Source: Limonium bicolor
Taxonomy: Eukaryota; Streptophyta; Magnoliopsida; Caryophyllales; Plumbaginaceae
Length of the DNA: 64,000 bases
Reading direction: 5' to 3'
Assembly (NCBI GenBank): GCA_023374045.1
Contig: CM041782.1
Coordinates: forward strand, 183,042,925-183,106,924
The position numbers and the translations under genes were made by a program. Each line of letters opens with the position of its first letter. Position 1 is the first letter of the stretch. Of this stretch, positions 23,483-35,171 are shown in pieces. Below the pieces are notes generated by a model. That model made no database searches. It had not been told where the DNA came from and was given only the letters and a program-made list of their open reading frames with translations.

Positions 23483-24772
23483 TAAGAAGCTCACTTCTAT
23501 AACACTGATGTTATTTCTGGTCTCTTGGAACCCCTACCAAGTAAGTGAAGTTGCAAGATTCTTGGGTGCTTCATGCACAAAACCAGCAATGACCAATGTC
23601 GATTGTTCATGTATTTGAATTCAATTGTAATCATTATACAAGTAACACAATTTATAACTAGAGTATATTTAAAAATGGACGAAAAACTTACCTTTGATGA
23701 TAGAGTAGTGTAACGTATGACTTGTTTTCACATTAAAAGTATGAAGTTGCATGTATTGCATAAGGCACTAGACGTCACATGACATATTTACTTCGGAGCA
23801 CATAGCATGACATAAGAATATGAAATTGTCATTGCAATGCACCTTAAACGCCTTAGTGTGCACATGCGTGCACCATAAAAACAATTACATTAGTGATTTA
23901 GTTTTTAGTAAGACAACTATTTCAGTTAGTGTATTCAAATAATACAAGGTTATAACATCTCTTATTCCTAATCCATTAATTATGACATCATTCCTCATTA
24001 ATATAGTTGATTAACTCTATGCTAGCAGCGGATATAAACTTTGTGGGATGTTACCGCCTGCTATACGCAAAATTTTGACCCTCGGAAAAGGTCTCATAAG
24101 ACAAGAATATCACAAAGGGTAAAATGGTCAAAAGGCCCACTAGCACAAAAAAGGCTTTTAGAGGCGGTTGTTTATCGCCTCTACAAGGGCCTATTTATCT
24201 GCCCTGATGTGTTTTTTAAGTACAATCATAGTATACAAACTATGAAGGATGGAGGTGTCAAACATGTGACCTATTGTCTCAGGTGGAGTATAGCTCTCCA
24301 ACTCGACTATCTCGCTTTTGACTCTTGATCAAGGTGTTAACAATGAATATAAATAGATATTACATATAACTATCTTCTATATAAAATCTTGCGAAAAAAT
24401 CTTCAAAGTCATTAGCATACTACAATTGATGCTAAAAAAATTGAATCGCCTGCAAACCATGTGTGTCACTCCACAATTCGAATGATTCACAAAAAGGTTG
24501 TTGGTACCCCAATACCAAAATATGTACATGTAAATGTACTATGCAAACTCTTCTAGAAACCCTTTGATAATCTCCTTGGAGTAACTTTCAAGAGTTATAA
24601 GAAAAAGATTCACAAGATAAGGTAATAATTATAAACATATACATTTACTTATTGTAATTATACTCGTAACAAATTATATATATCAAGATATATCAAGATT
24701 ACATACCTTTTTAAATGGATCACTACACTTAGAAAAAATTACAACTATGACATACATGTATCTCATCACATA
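23483..24772. other. Anonymous AT-rich spacer
   Basis: No frame with family resemblance was found; the largest is 95 codons at 24041 and lacks recognisable motifs. A CACTAGCACAAAAAAGG sequence at 24138 with a nearby AGGCGGTTG motif resembles a CACTA-type transposon end, but no partner end was found. Confidence 0.4.
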
Positions 24773-25140
24773 TGAAATACCCCAAACTTAATTAGGGTGA
24801 TTAAATTACTCTAATATGATATTTGAGGTCCTATTAGTGCCTAAAGAATTTTGGTATAGAGAATAAATCCAAAAGAAATGAGAAAACGCTTAAAAAGCGA
24901 AAAACGCTAAAATGCGCGTTATGTGACCATAGGAGGAGTACGACCTCGACAAGGGTCCTAGATGAATTCCTAAGACTTAGTTGGGCCTAATTGATATACG
25001 ATAACAATACCCGAAGAAAACGGATCCATAAAACGGATTTAAAACACTAATAAAGCTTTAGCGCATGTTTTTCGAGAAAACCCGAAAACGTGACTTTGAG
25101 TGATCAAATGAACCCGTAAAAATAACCAAGTTAATGAGCA
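24773..25140 (+). repeat. LTR fragment related to LARD-B
   Basis: Begins TGAAATACCCCAAACTTAA and follows the start of the LARD-B LTR for about 370 bp. Shared blocks include GCTTAAAAAGCGAAAAACGC, AAAACGGATCCA and TTTTTCGAGAAAACCC. Similarity is lost near 25140, so it is a truncated or rearranged LTR start. Confidence 0.7.
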
Positions 25141-26160
25141 CAGAAGTGGAGATGTATTCCTTAGTTGTTAGGTGTCAAACCGTAACCATTAGGGTTGGCC
25201 TATGAAGGATTAATAATATAAGGTACAGAATTATAACATGATCAATAAACCAAAATGATGCTTACTTATAGGTATTCGAAAGGTAATTAAGAATAATCTC
25301 AGAGAGTACGAGAGGAGTATATTGGGGAAAGTTCGAGTTACCTTAAATAATACCGCTTGGCTAAAACAATGGATCCAAACCAAACGGATAAAGTAGGTCT
25401 AACATTGGCAACTATAACACTTAAGACTAGGCCAAACATCATGAATAGAACTACGAACAATAACGCATGATCGAACGATCTAACCCGTTCGAATAATCAT
25501 TACAGGATTGAGTCCCACGAGCAGCGGGGAACCCTTGTGCAAGTCTTTGTGACAACTATTATAAGGTATGGATATGTGTGGTCCGTATGTTGCTGTGTTA
25601 CACGGTTTGTTTGTTGTGTGCCTTGCTTGACAATGACCACAAGACTAAAGCATGAAATTGGATTGCTTGTTTTAACTTGCTTATATGCCTATGCTATTAT
25701 TGTTGCATATTGCTTGCGCACACACAGTAGTGTAGTCCCTTCTCGTTGATGAAACTTTGAGATGAAACACAACGAACTACGTAAACAAAACAAAGGAACT
25801 ACATAAAGGGAAAACTCCTCTTTAACTACAGAGTACTTCTAATGACACTCACTATGGTGTCGAGCTTATAATGATAATGACAAGTAAAATACCAGCTGGT
25901 GAATTATGAGGACGAATCCGGGAAGATACATCCCGGGCCGCGCGGTAGGTGAGGATCGGGAGTCGGTATCTGCATCAGATCCGTCGACCGACTATGGGTG
26001 TTAGCACATTCTGGGGGTCGAGAGCGTACCCCACCATCTCGGTCTTCAAACCGGGAATGGTGAATGGCATTGGAGAAGACGTTCTCCATCATGGTGACAA
26101 AAGAGTTCACATAACTAACCTTTAAGAGAAAAGGAATGGCACATATCAGGGACTCCAGCA
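25141..26160. other. Unassigned spacer
   Basis: No gene or transposon end was recognised. Moderately GC-rich stretches (25900-26060) have no sustained frame with motifs. It may be a diverged continuation of the preceding LTR fragment. Confidence 0.3.
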
Positions 26161-26165
26161 GCGAT

Positions 26166-27800
26166 GGACTAAAATACCCCTAAATTAATTTAAATTAATT
26201 TAGGGGATTTCTTTTATTAAACCTTTAATAATACTATTAAGTATTAAATTATTATATGGAATTATGAATATTAAATTATTATATGGCATTATGAATATTA
26301 AATTATATATATGGAATTATGAATATTAAATTATTATATGGAATTGTGAAATTTATTTAGGGGTTTTTCTCCTATTTAACCCTAATTATTATATATTATT
26401 ATATAGTATTATGAATTTAATAATAAGATTTACAAGTCAATAAATCTTGGGAAAATTTCTAAACACTCCAATTATATTATAAAGATTTTAGGAAGTGTTG
26501 GAATATTGTTTTGAAACATAAAAGTCAATATAAAATTATAGAAACCTTAAAGCTTATTAAGCCTTGTAAGAGTTGACTTTTTGAGAATGGTCAAACCAGG
26601 TCATGAAACCTATACCAATAAATAGGTTATGGAAAACCATGAAGATCGATAAAAAGAACGCCAAAAACGGATCATGCTAGCCAAAGTTATGCTAGATTGA
26701 AGTTTTGAATCAAAATTTTAAGAGATGCCACGTGTCACTCTGTAATGGGTCGCCCACACTTAGCCGATTTCTTCCCTGAATTTCGGTAACCGATTTTCCT
26801 TACTTTGCCCTAACTTTAGACGGTTATAACTTTTACATCTCTCAATATTTTTCCATGCCGTCTTCACCATTCTCTTCTCCTACAATTCCTCTTTCCAACC
26901 ATTACTCATACAAACCCTAACTCCTTCTGAGTCAACCGGAAAATCGAGCCAAAGTAGCCACCTTGCGAAACTGTTTCCAGAATTCCAGATTTCTCTTTGA
27001 TCTCAGGTAACTTGCGTCGATCATAACTTCTTCGTTAATCAACCAAAATTCGATTTCCTTAGCTTGTTGTAAAGATCTCTAATCCCTCTACAATATTCGT
27101 GTTTATGCCCAAGTCTGATTCGTAACCAGTTGGGAGATATAGAGATCTAAAGTTTCGGTTTCAACAGCACATAAAATCATACCGAAACAGAGAGGTAAAC
27201 TCGTGTTTTGTGACTTCAATATCTTTCTGTATGGTGCGAGTTAGGTGTAGTTCTTGCTACCAATACGTAGATCTACATTTGTTCTTTCCAATGAGCCCTT
27301 ACTCATAATCTAAATCGTTTTGTATGGCTAGTTATAGATCCTCAAAGTTGGCATCACGAACTGGTTAAAGTTCGAGTTTTTCCCAGTTTTCCGAATTGTA
27401 ATTCGCACAATTCGCACAATCCGGTGAGTCTCCGATCAAATTTCTCCGTTGTTGCTGTTCGTAGTTGTATTTCCGATCTAACCCATGTTTTAATTGAATC
27501 AATTACGTGCCATATTAGGGGAATTCGTCGGATTTGTTTTCGAATTGAACTCAGAAACTAATAAGAACCCTAACTCTCGAATCGAATTCGAAACCTGATG
27601 AACTCTGCATTATAATTGGGGAAATTGATACCAATAGAACCGAAATTTGATTACGAATCCATAGAAACAAGAATCACTCGATTTCGTTCTGTAGATTAGG
27701 AGATAAACGAGATTTGTTAGTACCGATCTGCATATTACTTTCGCTGATGAACTCGATGTACAGGGGCCGTCCGAACAAGCAACAGAATAACCCATACACC
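26166..27800. other. Possible unrelated LTR-like sequence
   Basis: Starts near TGGACTAAAATACCCC, then a very AT-rich part with a tandem repeat. A leader-like, pyrimidine-rich section with splice-like CAGGTAA near 27005 follows. No PBS, target duplication or second copy was found, so identification as an LTR is tentative. It lies where the 3' LTR of the copia element should be, so it may mark a later insertion or rearrangement. Confidence 0.3.
26240..26350. repeat. Four-copy AT-rich tandem repeat, about 27-28 bp unit
   Basis: Four consecutive copies of a TTAAATTATTATATGG plus AATTATGAATA unit, with single-base differences between copies. Confidence 0.75.
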
Positions 27801-27815
27801 AGACGAGATTCACCG

Positions 27816-27836
27816 CTTCCCCCTTTTGCTTTCATC
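27816..27836 (-). promoter_or_regulatory. Candidate polypurine tract of the copia element
   Basis: The minus strand reads GCAAAAGGGGGAAGCGG, similar in form to Sirevirus polypurine tracts. It lies about 190 bp beyond the third ORF. No LTR start follows it. Confidence 0.45.
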
Positions 27837-28020
27837 AGAGGGGAAGCCCATAGTGTCACAGAGTCAGTCAAAGTATTCACACAAACAACCATTAAAAAGT
27901 GTTTAGACTTAAAAAAACAGCCTAAGTTCTAACACTACACAACCACGTCATTCTAAGGGTTTGGGGTAAGGGTGGATTGAAGGTCAAGGAGTTGGTCCTG
28001 CAAGGCCGCCACTGTCGTCT

Positions 28021-29577
28021 CTATCCCGGCGAGTCGGTCCACATCCGCTTCTGGCCCTGAATCAGCTCGGCTGCATGCGCAATGAGGCGCTCCACTTTCT
28101 CCAGGAGAGGTTGGAGTGAAGCTTGAGGAACTGCCTCTTGAGAAGTGGATGTCCCCGCCGTCGTTGGAGTAGATGGAGGGGGCAGCAGCTTTGATTTGTC
28201 GATTGAAGTCAGCCGATTCAGATACCGCAGGTTGATGGTGTCTGCCTCCTCGATGGACTCTGGCGTCGAAGTCGCCAAGGGTACCTGAAAGAATTGGAAT
28301 ATGCGAGGCAACCAGAACACGTACCCCAAGGAGTGTTTCGGGGTGTCGACCGACTGGGCTAAGTGATGGAGAATTATGTGTGCCAGATTGATAGAGTGAC
28401 GATTAATGATGCAGTACATAATGGTTAAGTCCAAGCAGTTGACCATAAGGTTTCCTTCCTTTCGTGGGACAATATTTTTGATGACCAAAATGTGGAGGAG
28501 TTGGTAGGATGGAGAGATCGCCACGGGGTATGGGGGAGCCAATCTTTTTCTTGGAGGAGAAAAAGCGATAGATTTTGTTATGTGGTACCCCGGGGATCTC
28601 AGGAAGGATTCCTTTTTCATAAAATGACAGGCCAGTGGCAGGAACGCCAAGAATTTCAGACAGTTTTGCAAGATCAAAAAAGATTGGGGTGGAATTGACA
28701 ACAGACTGTGCAGCACCGTTTCGGATGACAAGGTTTTGGAAGAAGTCGACAGACTCTGTGGGATACCACTCAGTTATCTCACAAAGAGGTGTTTCCACCC
28801 CTGAATTTCGAGCATAGTGACTAACTCCCCTAAGTTGGAAGACAGAGCCCAAGAAAAGTCGAGGAACTTACCCCTGACATATTACGGTCCGAGGCAGGGT
28901 CCCCGAGCATGTACCTTTGAGTGAAGGGGACCTTCACACTCCGTCGGTGGGGTTTTGGAGGTTTTGATCTGGCGGAGGTAGCACCCGTAGAGGCATCGTG
29001 ACTGGCGGTGGGCAGTTCTTGGACGGGCGACGATTCACCGGAGCCGGAGGAGACATGTTGGGCCTTGACAGAGGAACGGAGGATTCTTTTGCTGTGGGTC
29101 GGGTTGAGGTTTGGCCTTTTCTCTTGCGGGTTTTGGGTGGAGGTTGTTGTGGTGGTGTTGCGGATTTAGCGGGGGATGCTGGTGGGGTTGGTGTAGGAGA
29201 TTTGGTCGGTGATTTGCTGGCATGGGCTTGTGGCTGATCAGTTGGTTGATTTTCGGCGGGAGGGTTGTCAGCTTGTGGGGTTGGGGATGGTGGTAGGGTT
29301 TGGATTGGGGTAACTTCTTCAATGTCGGTGTCAAGAATCTCTGTTCTTGCAGCAGATGGCGGTGTTTGATGGGTGGATGGGTCGCGGGTGTCAGGTGGTG
29401 GTGTGGAGGAGTGTGTGGGCGAAGAAGTAGCGGTGGTTTTAGTGGGAGATGTAGTGGTGGTGGTGGTGAGTGTAGGGGATTAGGGTTTGCCATCGCTTGT
29501 AGATACGCCTGAAGGCGAATGGGATCGGCGAAAATTTCGGCTGGGATGTTAATTCCAGAGAAGTTGATGCCGGCCAT
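28021..29577 (-). pseudogene. Third (env-position) ORF of the copia element, frameshifted
   Basis: Starts at ATG 29577 (MAGINFSGINIP...) and continues through a long Pro/Thr/His-rich section in shifting frames. It then enters a globular region (about 28852-28403) and a C-terminal part (28400-28021) ending in a helix-like PLLEKVERLIAHAAEL segment. The order matches the ORF at 48479-49505 plus 63515-64000: an N-terminal DP...AYLQ motif, a proline-rich linker, then a globular part with an (F/Y)(F/Y)xNL...ILxVP pattern. Families like this are often annotated as a putative plant transposon protein domain. Function is unknown; the position is that of the env-like gene of some Sireviruses, but I see no convincing signal or membrane segments. 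At least two frameshifts disable it. Confidence 0.6.
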
Positions 29578-29640
29578 TTGGAAGTTGAAGGATACTCGGG
29601 TGTAAAGGGAGTTGAAGTGAGAGAGATGGAGTGGACGGGT

Positions 29641-29654
29641 GATAGATATAAAGG
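29641..29654 (-). promoter_or_regulatory. TATA-like box upstream of the third ORF
   Basis: The minus strand reads CCTTTATATCTATC about 65-75 bp before the ATG at 29577. A pyrimidine-rich leader (CACTCCATCTCTCTC) lies between. The arrangement resembles a plant core promoter, so the third ORF may have had its own transcript. Confidence 0.4.
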
Positions 29655-29907
29655 CTGGAATTGCAGAGAAGGTGTGTCAGGTGCGATTAATGTGGCGACG
29701 TCAGGATAAGGCGAGATAAGGGCGATTTAGGCGGGTTCTGGTGCGGATGGATGACGTGGATAGTAGCGCTAGAGTACTAGGCGTGCTAAGTAAAAAACAC
29801 ATTTACTGATGCAAGTGCAAACAAAGACAGACTCTATGAGACATGAGGGCGTACCTGCTGAAGATTGCGGTAGGGGCAAGGAGATGCGACCGTCTAGGTA
29901 GACGGAG

Positions 29908-31380
29908 TCAATCCGATTGCCGATCGCAGTGCTTCGAATCTTGCTGTAGACAAGGGTTTAGTAAAAATATCTGCAAGTTGATCTTCTGTGGCACAAAGTC
30001 AAGTTGGATAAGCTTTTTCTCGACACAGTCTTTCAAGAAGTGAAAGCGAATTTCGATGTGTTTGGTTCTTGAGTGTTGGACTGGGTTTTCTGATATTTTG
30101 ATTGTGCTTTTGTTGTCACAAAAGATGGGGATCTGTTCTTGGGTGACATGATAGTCTTGAAGTTGTTGTTCATCCAAAGGAGTTGGGAGCAACAGCTGCA
30201 GCAGAGACATACTCTGCCTCTGCTGTAGAGAGTGCTACAGAGTTTGTTTTTTGGAGGACCATGAAACAAGGCAAAGACCCAAGAACTGTGCATTACCTGA
30301 AGTACTCTTTCGATCTTGAGAGAACCAGCCCAATCAGAGTCACTATATCCAGATAAAGTAAAAGTAGGAGATCGTGGATACCATAGATAGAGTGTACTTG
30401 TACCTTTGAGATAGCGGAAGATACGCTTGACTGCTTTGAGGTGAGACTGTTTTGGTGCTGCTTGGAAGCGAGCACAAAGACAGACTGCGTGAAGAATGTC
30501 TGGGCGACTGGCAGTCAGGTACAAGAGGGACCCTATCATGCCTCTATATTCTGTGGCATTGACGCCGACTCCGTCATCATCAGATGCAGTTTGGCAGATG
30601 TACAGCTTGGTGTGGACATACTCTTTGCATTTTTTAGGTGGTACTTATCAAGGAGTTCCTTGATGTACTTTTGTTGATGAATCTTGATCCCGTCCGTTTC
30701 CTGCTGAATTTGTAATCCTAAGAAGAACTTGAGCTCACCTAACTCATTCATGGAAAACTCTTGCTTCATAAGGTTAGCAAAATGGTCGCAGAGGGTGTTA
30801 CTTGTAGAACCATAAATGATATCATCAACATAGATCTGTACTAGAAGTAAGTCATGTGATGAGTGTAGAATGAAGAGCGTTTTATCTACATTACCTCGAG
30901 AGAAACCATTTTGCAATAGATATGTAGACAGTCTTTCATACCAGGCGTGTGGAGCCTGTTTCAGTCCGTAAAGGGCCTTACACAGTTTGTAAACGTAGTC
31001 GGGATGGACGGAGTCTGTGAACCCTGGAGGTTGTTCGACGTAGACTTCTCGATCAATGTAGCCGTGAAGGAAGGCTGTCTTAACATCCATTTGATATAAT
31101 TGGAAACCTTTGTAAGCAGCAAACGCAATGAACATGCGAATTGCTTCAAGACGAGCTACTGGAGCGAAGGTTTCATCATAATCGATCCCTTCTTCTTGAT
31201 TGTAGCCCTGAACGACTAATCGAGCTTTATTCCTGAAAACTTGGCCTGCAGTATCAAGTTTATTACGAAAGACCCAACGAGTACCAATGGCTTGTTGATG
31301 TGGGGCGAGGAACTAACTCCCAGACAGCATGTCGCTGGAGGGAATTGAGTTCCTCCTGCATAGCAGTAACCCAATCACTA
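29908..31380 (-). pseudogene. Copia reverse transcriptase and RNase H (degenerate)
   Basis: The RT part (31135-30536) shows [21 protein letters not shown] and the catalytic YVDDII motif, followed by [17 protein letters not shown]. RNase H (30539-29908) shows GSLLYLTASRPDI, an SDSDWAG catalytic aspartate region, an STAEAEY motif in a shifted frame, and KSTIKISENPVQHSRTKHI. RT replicates the element RNA and RNase H removes it. Frame breaks near 30540 and between 30300 and 30200 split the polyprotein, so it is not functional as read. Confidence 0.9.
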
Positions 31381-33079
31381 TCAAGGAGTGCTTCTTTGAC
31401 ATTTCTGGTTCAGTACTAGACAGAAACGCACCAAAGGCACAGAGATTTTGCATAGCTTGTAGGCGTGTTTGAACACCGGTGTTTGGGTCTGTAATGATGT
31501 TTTCAGGAGGGTGAGCAGATTTTGCTGGAACTGGCGACGTGAAGCAGGAGGGGGTGTGTCTTTGTCAGAGGAGTCAAAATTCAAGTTTTGTGGTAAGGGT
31601 GTCTCCGGGTTATTGTCTGAGTCAGTAGATTCTGATGAATTGTTTTTGTTTGCTGGGGAATCATGAGGAGTGATGAGTGGGACTCAGGGAGTCTTCCTAT
31701 TGGTACAGTGATGAAGTGTGGATCGGTGAGAAAATCATCGGGGGCAAAGTCAAGTTGATCAGAAGATGAGCCAACGTTGTGGGACTCATCGAACTTGACA
31801 TGTGGGCTTTCTTCTAAACATTGAGTTCTCAGATTGATAACACGATAAGCTTTGCTTTTAGAAGAATAGCCAAGAAAAATACCTTCATCACTTTTAGGAG
31901 AGAACTTACCCAAGTTGTCCTTACCATTATTGTGAATAAAGCACTTACATCCGAAACGCCTGAGATGTATAAGACTTGGTTTACGTTGACGGAGTAGTTC
32001 ATAGGGTGTCTTGTGAAGGAATGGATGAATCAACGCACGATTTAACACATAGCAGCTGTATTAACGGCTTCTGCCCAATAAGATGGAGTGAGTTGACTGT
32101 CGATGAGCATGGTGCGAGCCATTTCTACCAAGGTTCTATTTTTGCGTTCAACTACTCCGTTTTGTTCTGGAGTTCGTGCTGATGATATTTGGTGATCCAC
32201 TCCGTCCCTGCAAAACTCATCAAACGACTTGTTGCAAAATTCAGTACCCTGGTCCGTTCTCAGGGTTTTTAGAGTGAATGAAAATTTGTTGACAAGCATT
32301 TTATGGAGTTTGACAAACTCCGTAAAAGTTTCATCTTTGGTAAATAAGAAAATGACCCAGGTCCACCTGGAATAGTCATCAACTATGACCAGGATGTACC
32401 TCTTACCACTTCTCTTTGTGTGCGCATGGGGCCAACAAGATCCATGTGTAGCAGTTCTAGCGGAGCTAGTAGAGAGAGTAGGCTTACTTTTGAAGGAGGA
32501 CCGGGTGTGTTTACCTTTACACATGCTTCACAGACGAGTCTGTGTCAAAGGTGTGTCGGTAAACCAATCACCAAGTCCTTGCTTTTGAGTTTGTTCAACA
32601 GCCTATGATTTGCGTGGCCAAGTCTGGAGTGCCACAGCAGTGAGTTTTTGGAATGCACATTGAGACAGACTTGGTCGTCTGGGTTAATAGAGTTTAAGCA
32701 CATTTTGTAGAGATTGCCTTCTCTACGTCCCACAGCTTTTAATGAACCTGTACGCTCATCATAAACCTTACAATCCGAAGAGGAGAAAAGTACCAAATTG
32801 AATCTATCACAAATTTGAGAATGCTTAGTAAACTATGTGGAGTCCAGTGACCAGATGGACTCCATCAATTTTAAATTTGAGGGGTTACCTACGGATCCAA
32901 CTCCCACGATTTCACCCTGGTTGTTGTTTCCAAAAGTAACCTTACCTCCTTGGTAGGATGAAAGCGAATTGAATTGATTTGGATCTCCAGTCATGTGACG
33001 AGAGCATCCACTGTCCAAGTACCAGCTGTCTCCATTCGCCTTCACCTACAAAAGAACAGATCATTTGTTAGATTTGGGA
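31381..33079 (-). pseudogene. Copia protease and integrase (degenerate)
   Basis: The protease begins near 33045 with WYLDSGCSRHMTGD. Pre-integrase (32796-32545) has LLWHSRLGHANHRLLNKL, part of the HHCC zinc site. The integrase core (32524-32042) has D-D-Y-S-R-W, then RTDQGTEF and ARTPEQNGVVERKNR, giving the D,D,E triad. The C-terminal part continues to 31581 with the PYELLRQRKP and GIFLGYSSKSKAYRV motifs typical of copia. Separate frames at each junction show frameshifts and stop codons. The family's role is proteolytic maturation and cDNA insertion. Confidence 0.9.
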
Positions 33080-33179
33080 ACCCAGATGTACTTGGGTTCC
33101 CTTTTCGAGCCAGACTGTTTCAATTTTTCTCGTGCTTCAAGTATCATTTAACACGTTTACATTAAAGAGAGATCTCTAT

Positions 33180-33894
33180 TCAGTTTATCACATGCACTGT
33201 CCGATGTCCAAGACTCCCGCAGTAGCCACAAATTTTGGTTGGTGGAAGATTGACGTATTTCTGTTGTCCTTTCCACCAGGAGTCAAATTTTTCTTTTTCT
33301 TGATATCGTTTGGCTCTGTTGTCGGATTTGGACATATTCTTTGGAATGTCGAACTTACCTTTGTGCCACTTGGGCGTGGATTGAGTGGATCGAACTCCGG
33401 ATTGTAGATTCACAATCTGTGAGAGTTGTTCTACTTTAGAGCGAAGAGCATCTCGATCTTGGCTAATTTCTTTGATTTTGGAGTTGGCCCACTCAGGTAG
33501 TTCGGAGGAGGTGACTTGTTTGATAAACTTGACTGGCTTAAGGAAAGAGCGTGTTCCTTTTCTTTCAGTTTTTGAGTGAGATTTTTGATAGTGGTGTTCA
33601 GGATATGTTTTTGGATTCAGAAGCATTAAGATCATTTTGAAGAGAACAACACTTATCAGTAAAGATGGTGAGGTCTTGTTTGAGAGTCGATCAGGGTGAG
33701 AGACTCTTTCTGGTCACCCTGTCTAAATGAGTTGTTCTAAGGTATCATGAAGTTCCTTTTGAAGGGAATCAACATGACGCCTTGAATCTTGTAGATCTAA
33801 CCTGAGAGAACAAGAGATGGTTTTGTGTTCCTCAGCTTCATCTCTTAGGCATACATAAGACCTTTTGAGATTTCGAGTTCCTCAGATAGCTCGG
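33180..33894 (-). pseudogene. Gag C-terminal coiled-coil and second zinc-knuckle region
   Basis: Reading from 33894, a heptad-like acidic and hydrophobic section (KITELSEELEISK) is followed by a frame with DALRSKVEQLSQIV and then a CGYCGSLGHRTVH second-knuckle-like motif near 33200. Sirevirus Gag proteins carry this type of coiled coil between two zinc motifs. Stop codons and frameshifts interrupt it. Confidence 0.65.
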
Positions 33895-35126
33895 TTATCT
33901 TGCTGGTAAGACTTGCTTTGAGGAGTTGTTCTCGGAGACAATTTTAGCAATTAAGTCATAAATCCCATGGAGAAATACGGTAAAGGTCTGTTTCAAGGTG
34001 AGAACGGTTACCTCATTATCAGGGATCATGGACTCCGTCGTGTCATGTGCCATTAGACATACCAGTCCGCTGGACTCTGTGTCTGGATCGTCGGAGTCTG
34101 AATCGCCCCATCCAACAGCTGCCATCAGCGATCTCCCTTGAGATTTTCCATACTGGCTTTTGAGTAAAGGACAGTCCTTCTTGAAGTGACCGGTTTTTGC
34201 AATTGAAGCAAGTGACAGAATTGAAAACTTGTTTAGAGTGTTCGAGAACGACCGACTCTGTCGATTAGGTTGGTTACGCATGAATTTCGGAAGTTCTTGA
34301 CTATGAAGACAAGTCCTCCATAGTCTCAGCCTCACTTTCCTCAACAATAATGTCCACCAGCTCAGCCTTGCTTGTCTGATTTGAGTATCAGCAACATAGG
34401 CTCCTTCTTGAGTTAACTGAGTTGAATTAACCTGCAAGGCTTGGTCATTCAAAGTAGTAGTCTTACTAGAAGAGGAGAAGAAGTATTACCACATTTTTCG
34501 AACATTCTTCTTATATTTATCTACGGATTGTAGATAGGAACCTAGGTCTTGACAGCTCCATTTGGATAAGTCCTTGCATGCTTTGGTAGAGATTACCGTT
34601 TCTGCCCATTCTTCTCTCAGACTGTCCAGCAACTTGTGCAAGACACTCTCTCTATCTGGTAGGATGCTAACTTCCTGCATAGTAGTGGTTAGTAAATAGA
34701 AACGATCAAGCACTTCTTCCAGAGACTCACCGGGTTTCTGCAGAAAATTTTCATAGTCCATTCGAAGTTCTTGAGCTTTGCATTTCTTTAGTTCAGTGAC
34801 TCCTTCGTGAGTTGCTTGAAGGAGTGTCCAGATCTCATTAGCGGACTTACAGTGATTTACTCTCCTTTGTTCTGGGATGGACAAGCAGTGTATATTGCGC
34901 GTGATGCTTGACGATTCAGCTCGTACCTCTTGCGATCTGCAGCAGTCCATGTGGATCGGTCTGGATTGACTACAAGATCTCCTCCAGTGACTATTTCCCA
35001 AAGCTCGGAGTTGACAGACTCAATGTGTTGCTCGATCTCGTTTTTCCAGTGGTCGTAGTTGGTGGAGGTGAGTCTGGGATGCTCGAAGTGCATTTTGTTG
35101 TTTTGATTGGCGAAGAGGTCTGCCAT
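33895..35126 (-). pseudogene. Copia gag, Sirevirus-like (frameshifted)
   Basis: Start codon at 35126 (MADLFANQNNKMHFEHPRL), about 30 bp inside the primer site. The N-terminal HPRLTSTNYDHWKNEIEQHI block is typical of copia Gag. A middle part (35001-34486) carries the LQATHEGVTELKKCKAQEL and LEEVLDRFYLL region of the UBN2-type gag domain. A GHFKKDCPLL zinc-knuckle end lies near 34160-34200, with the first cysteine shifted or lost, followed by the acidic tail WGDSDSDDPD. Two frame shifts (near 34930 and 34470) break the ORF. Gag would form the particle. Confidence 0.85.
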
Positions 35127-35157
35127 TGCTTCGTGATTGACCGTTAGCCTAAGCAAG

Positions 35158-35169
35158 GCTCTGATACCA
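35158..35169 (-). promoter_or_regulatory. Primer binding site of the copia element
   Basis: The minus strand reads TGGTATCAGAGC, two bases from the LTR end, complementary to initiator tRNA-Met. Confidence 0.9.
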
Positions 35170-35171
35170 CG

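Noticed and set aside
28720..28915. Possible short intron in the third ORF (GTAAGT ... CAG near 28880-28800)
   Set aside because: The right-hand homologue appears to encode residues across this interval, so a frameshift explains the break better than an intron.
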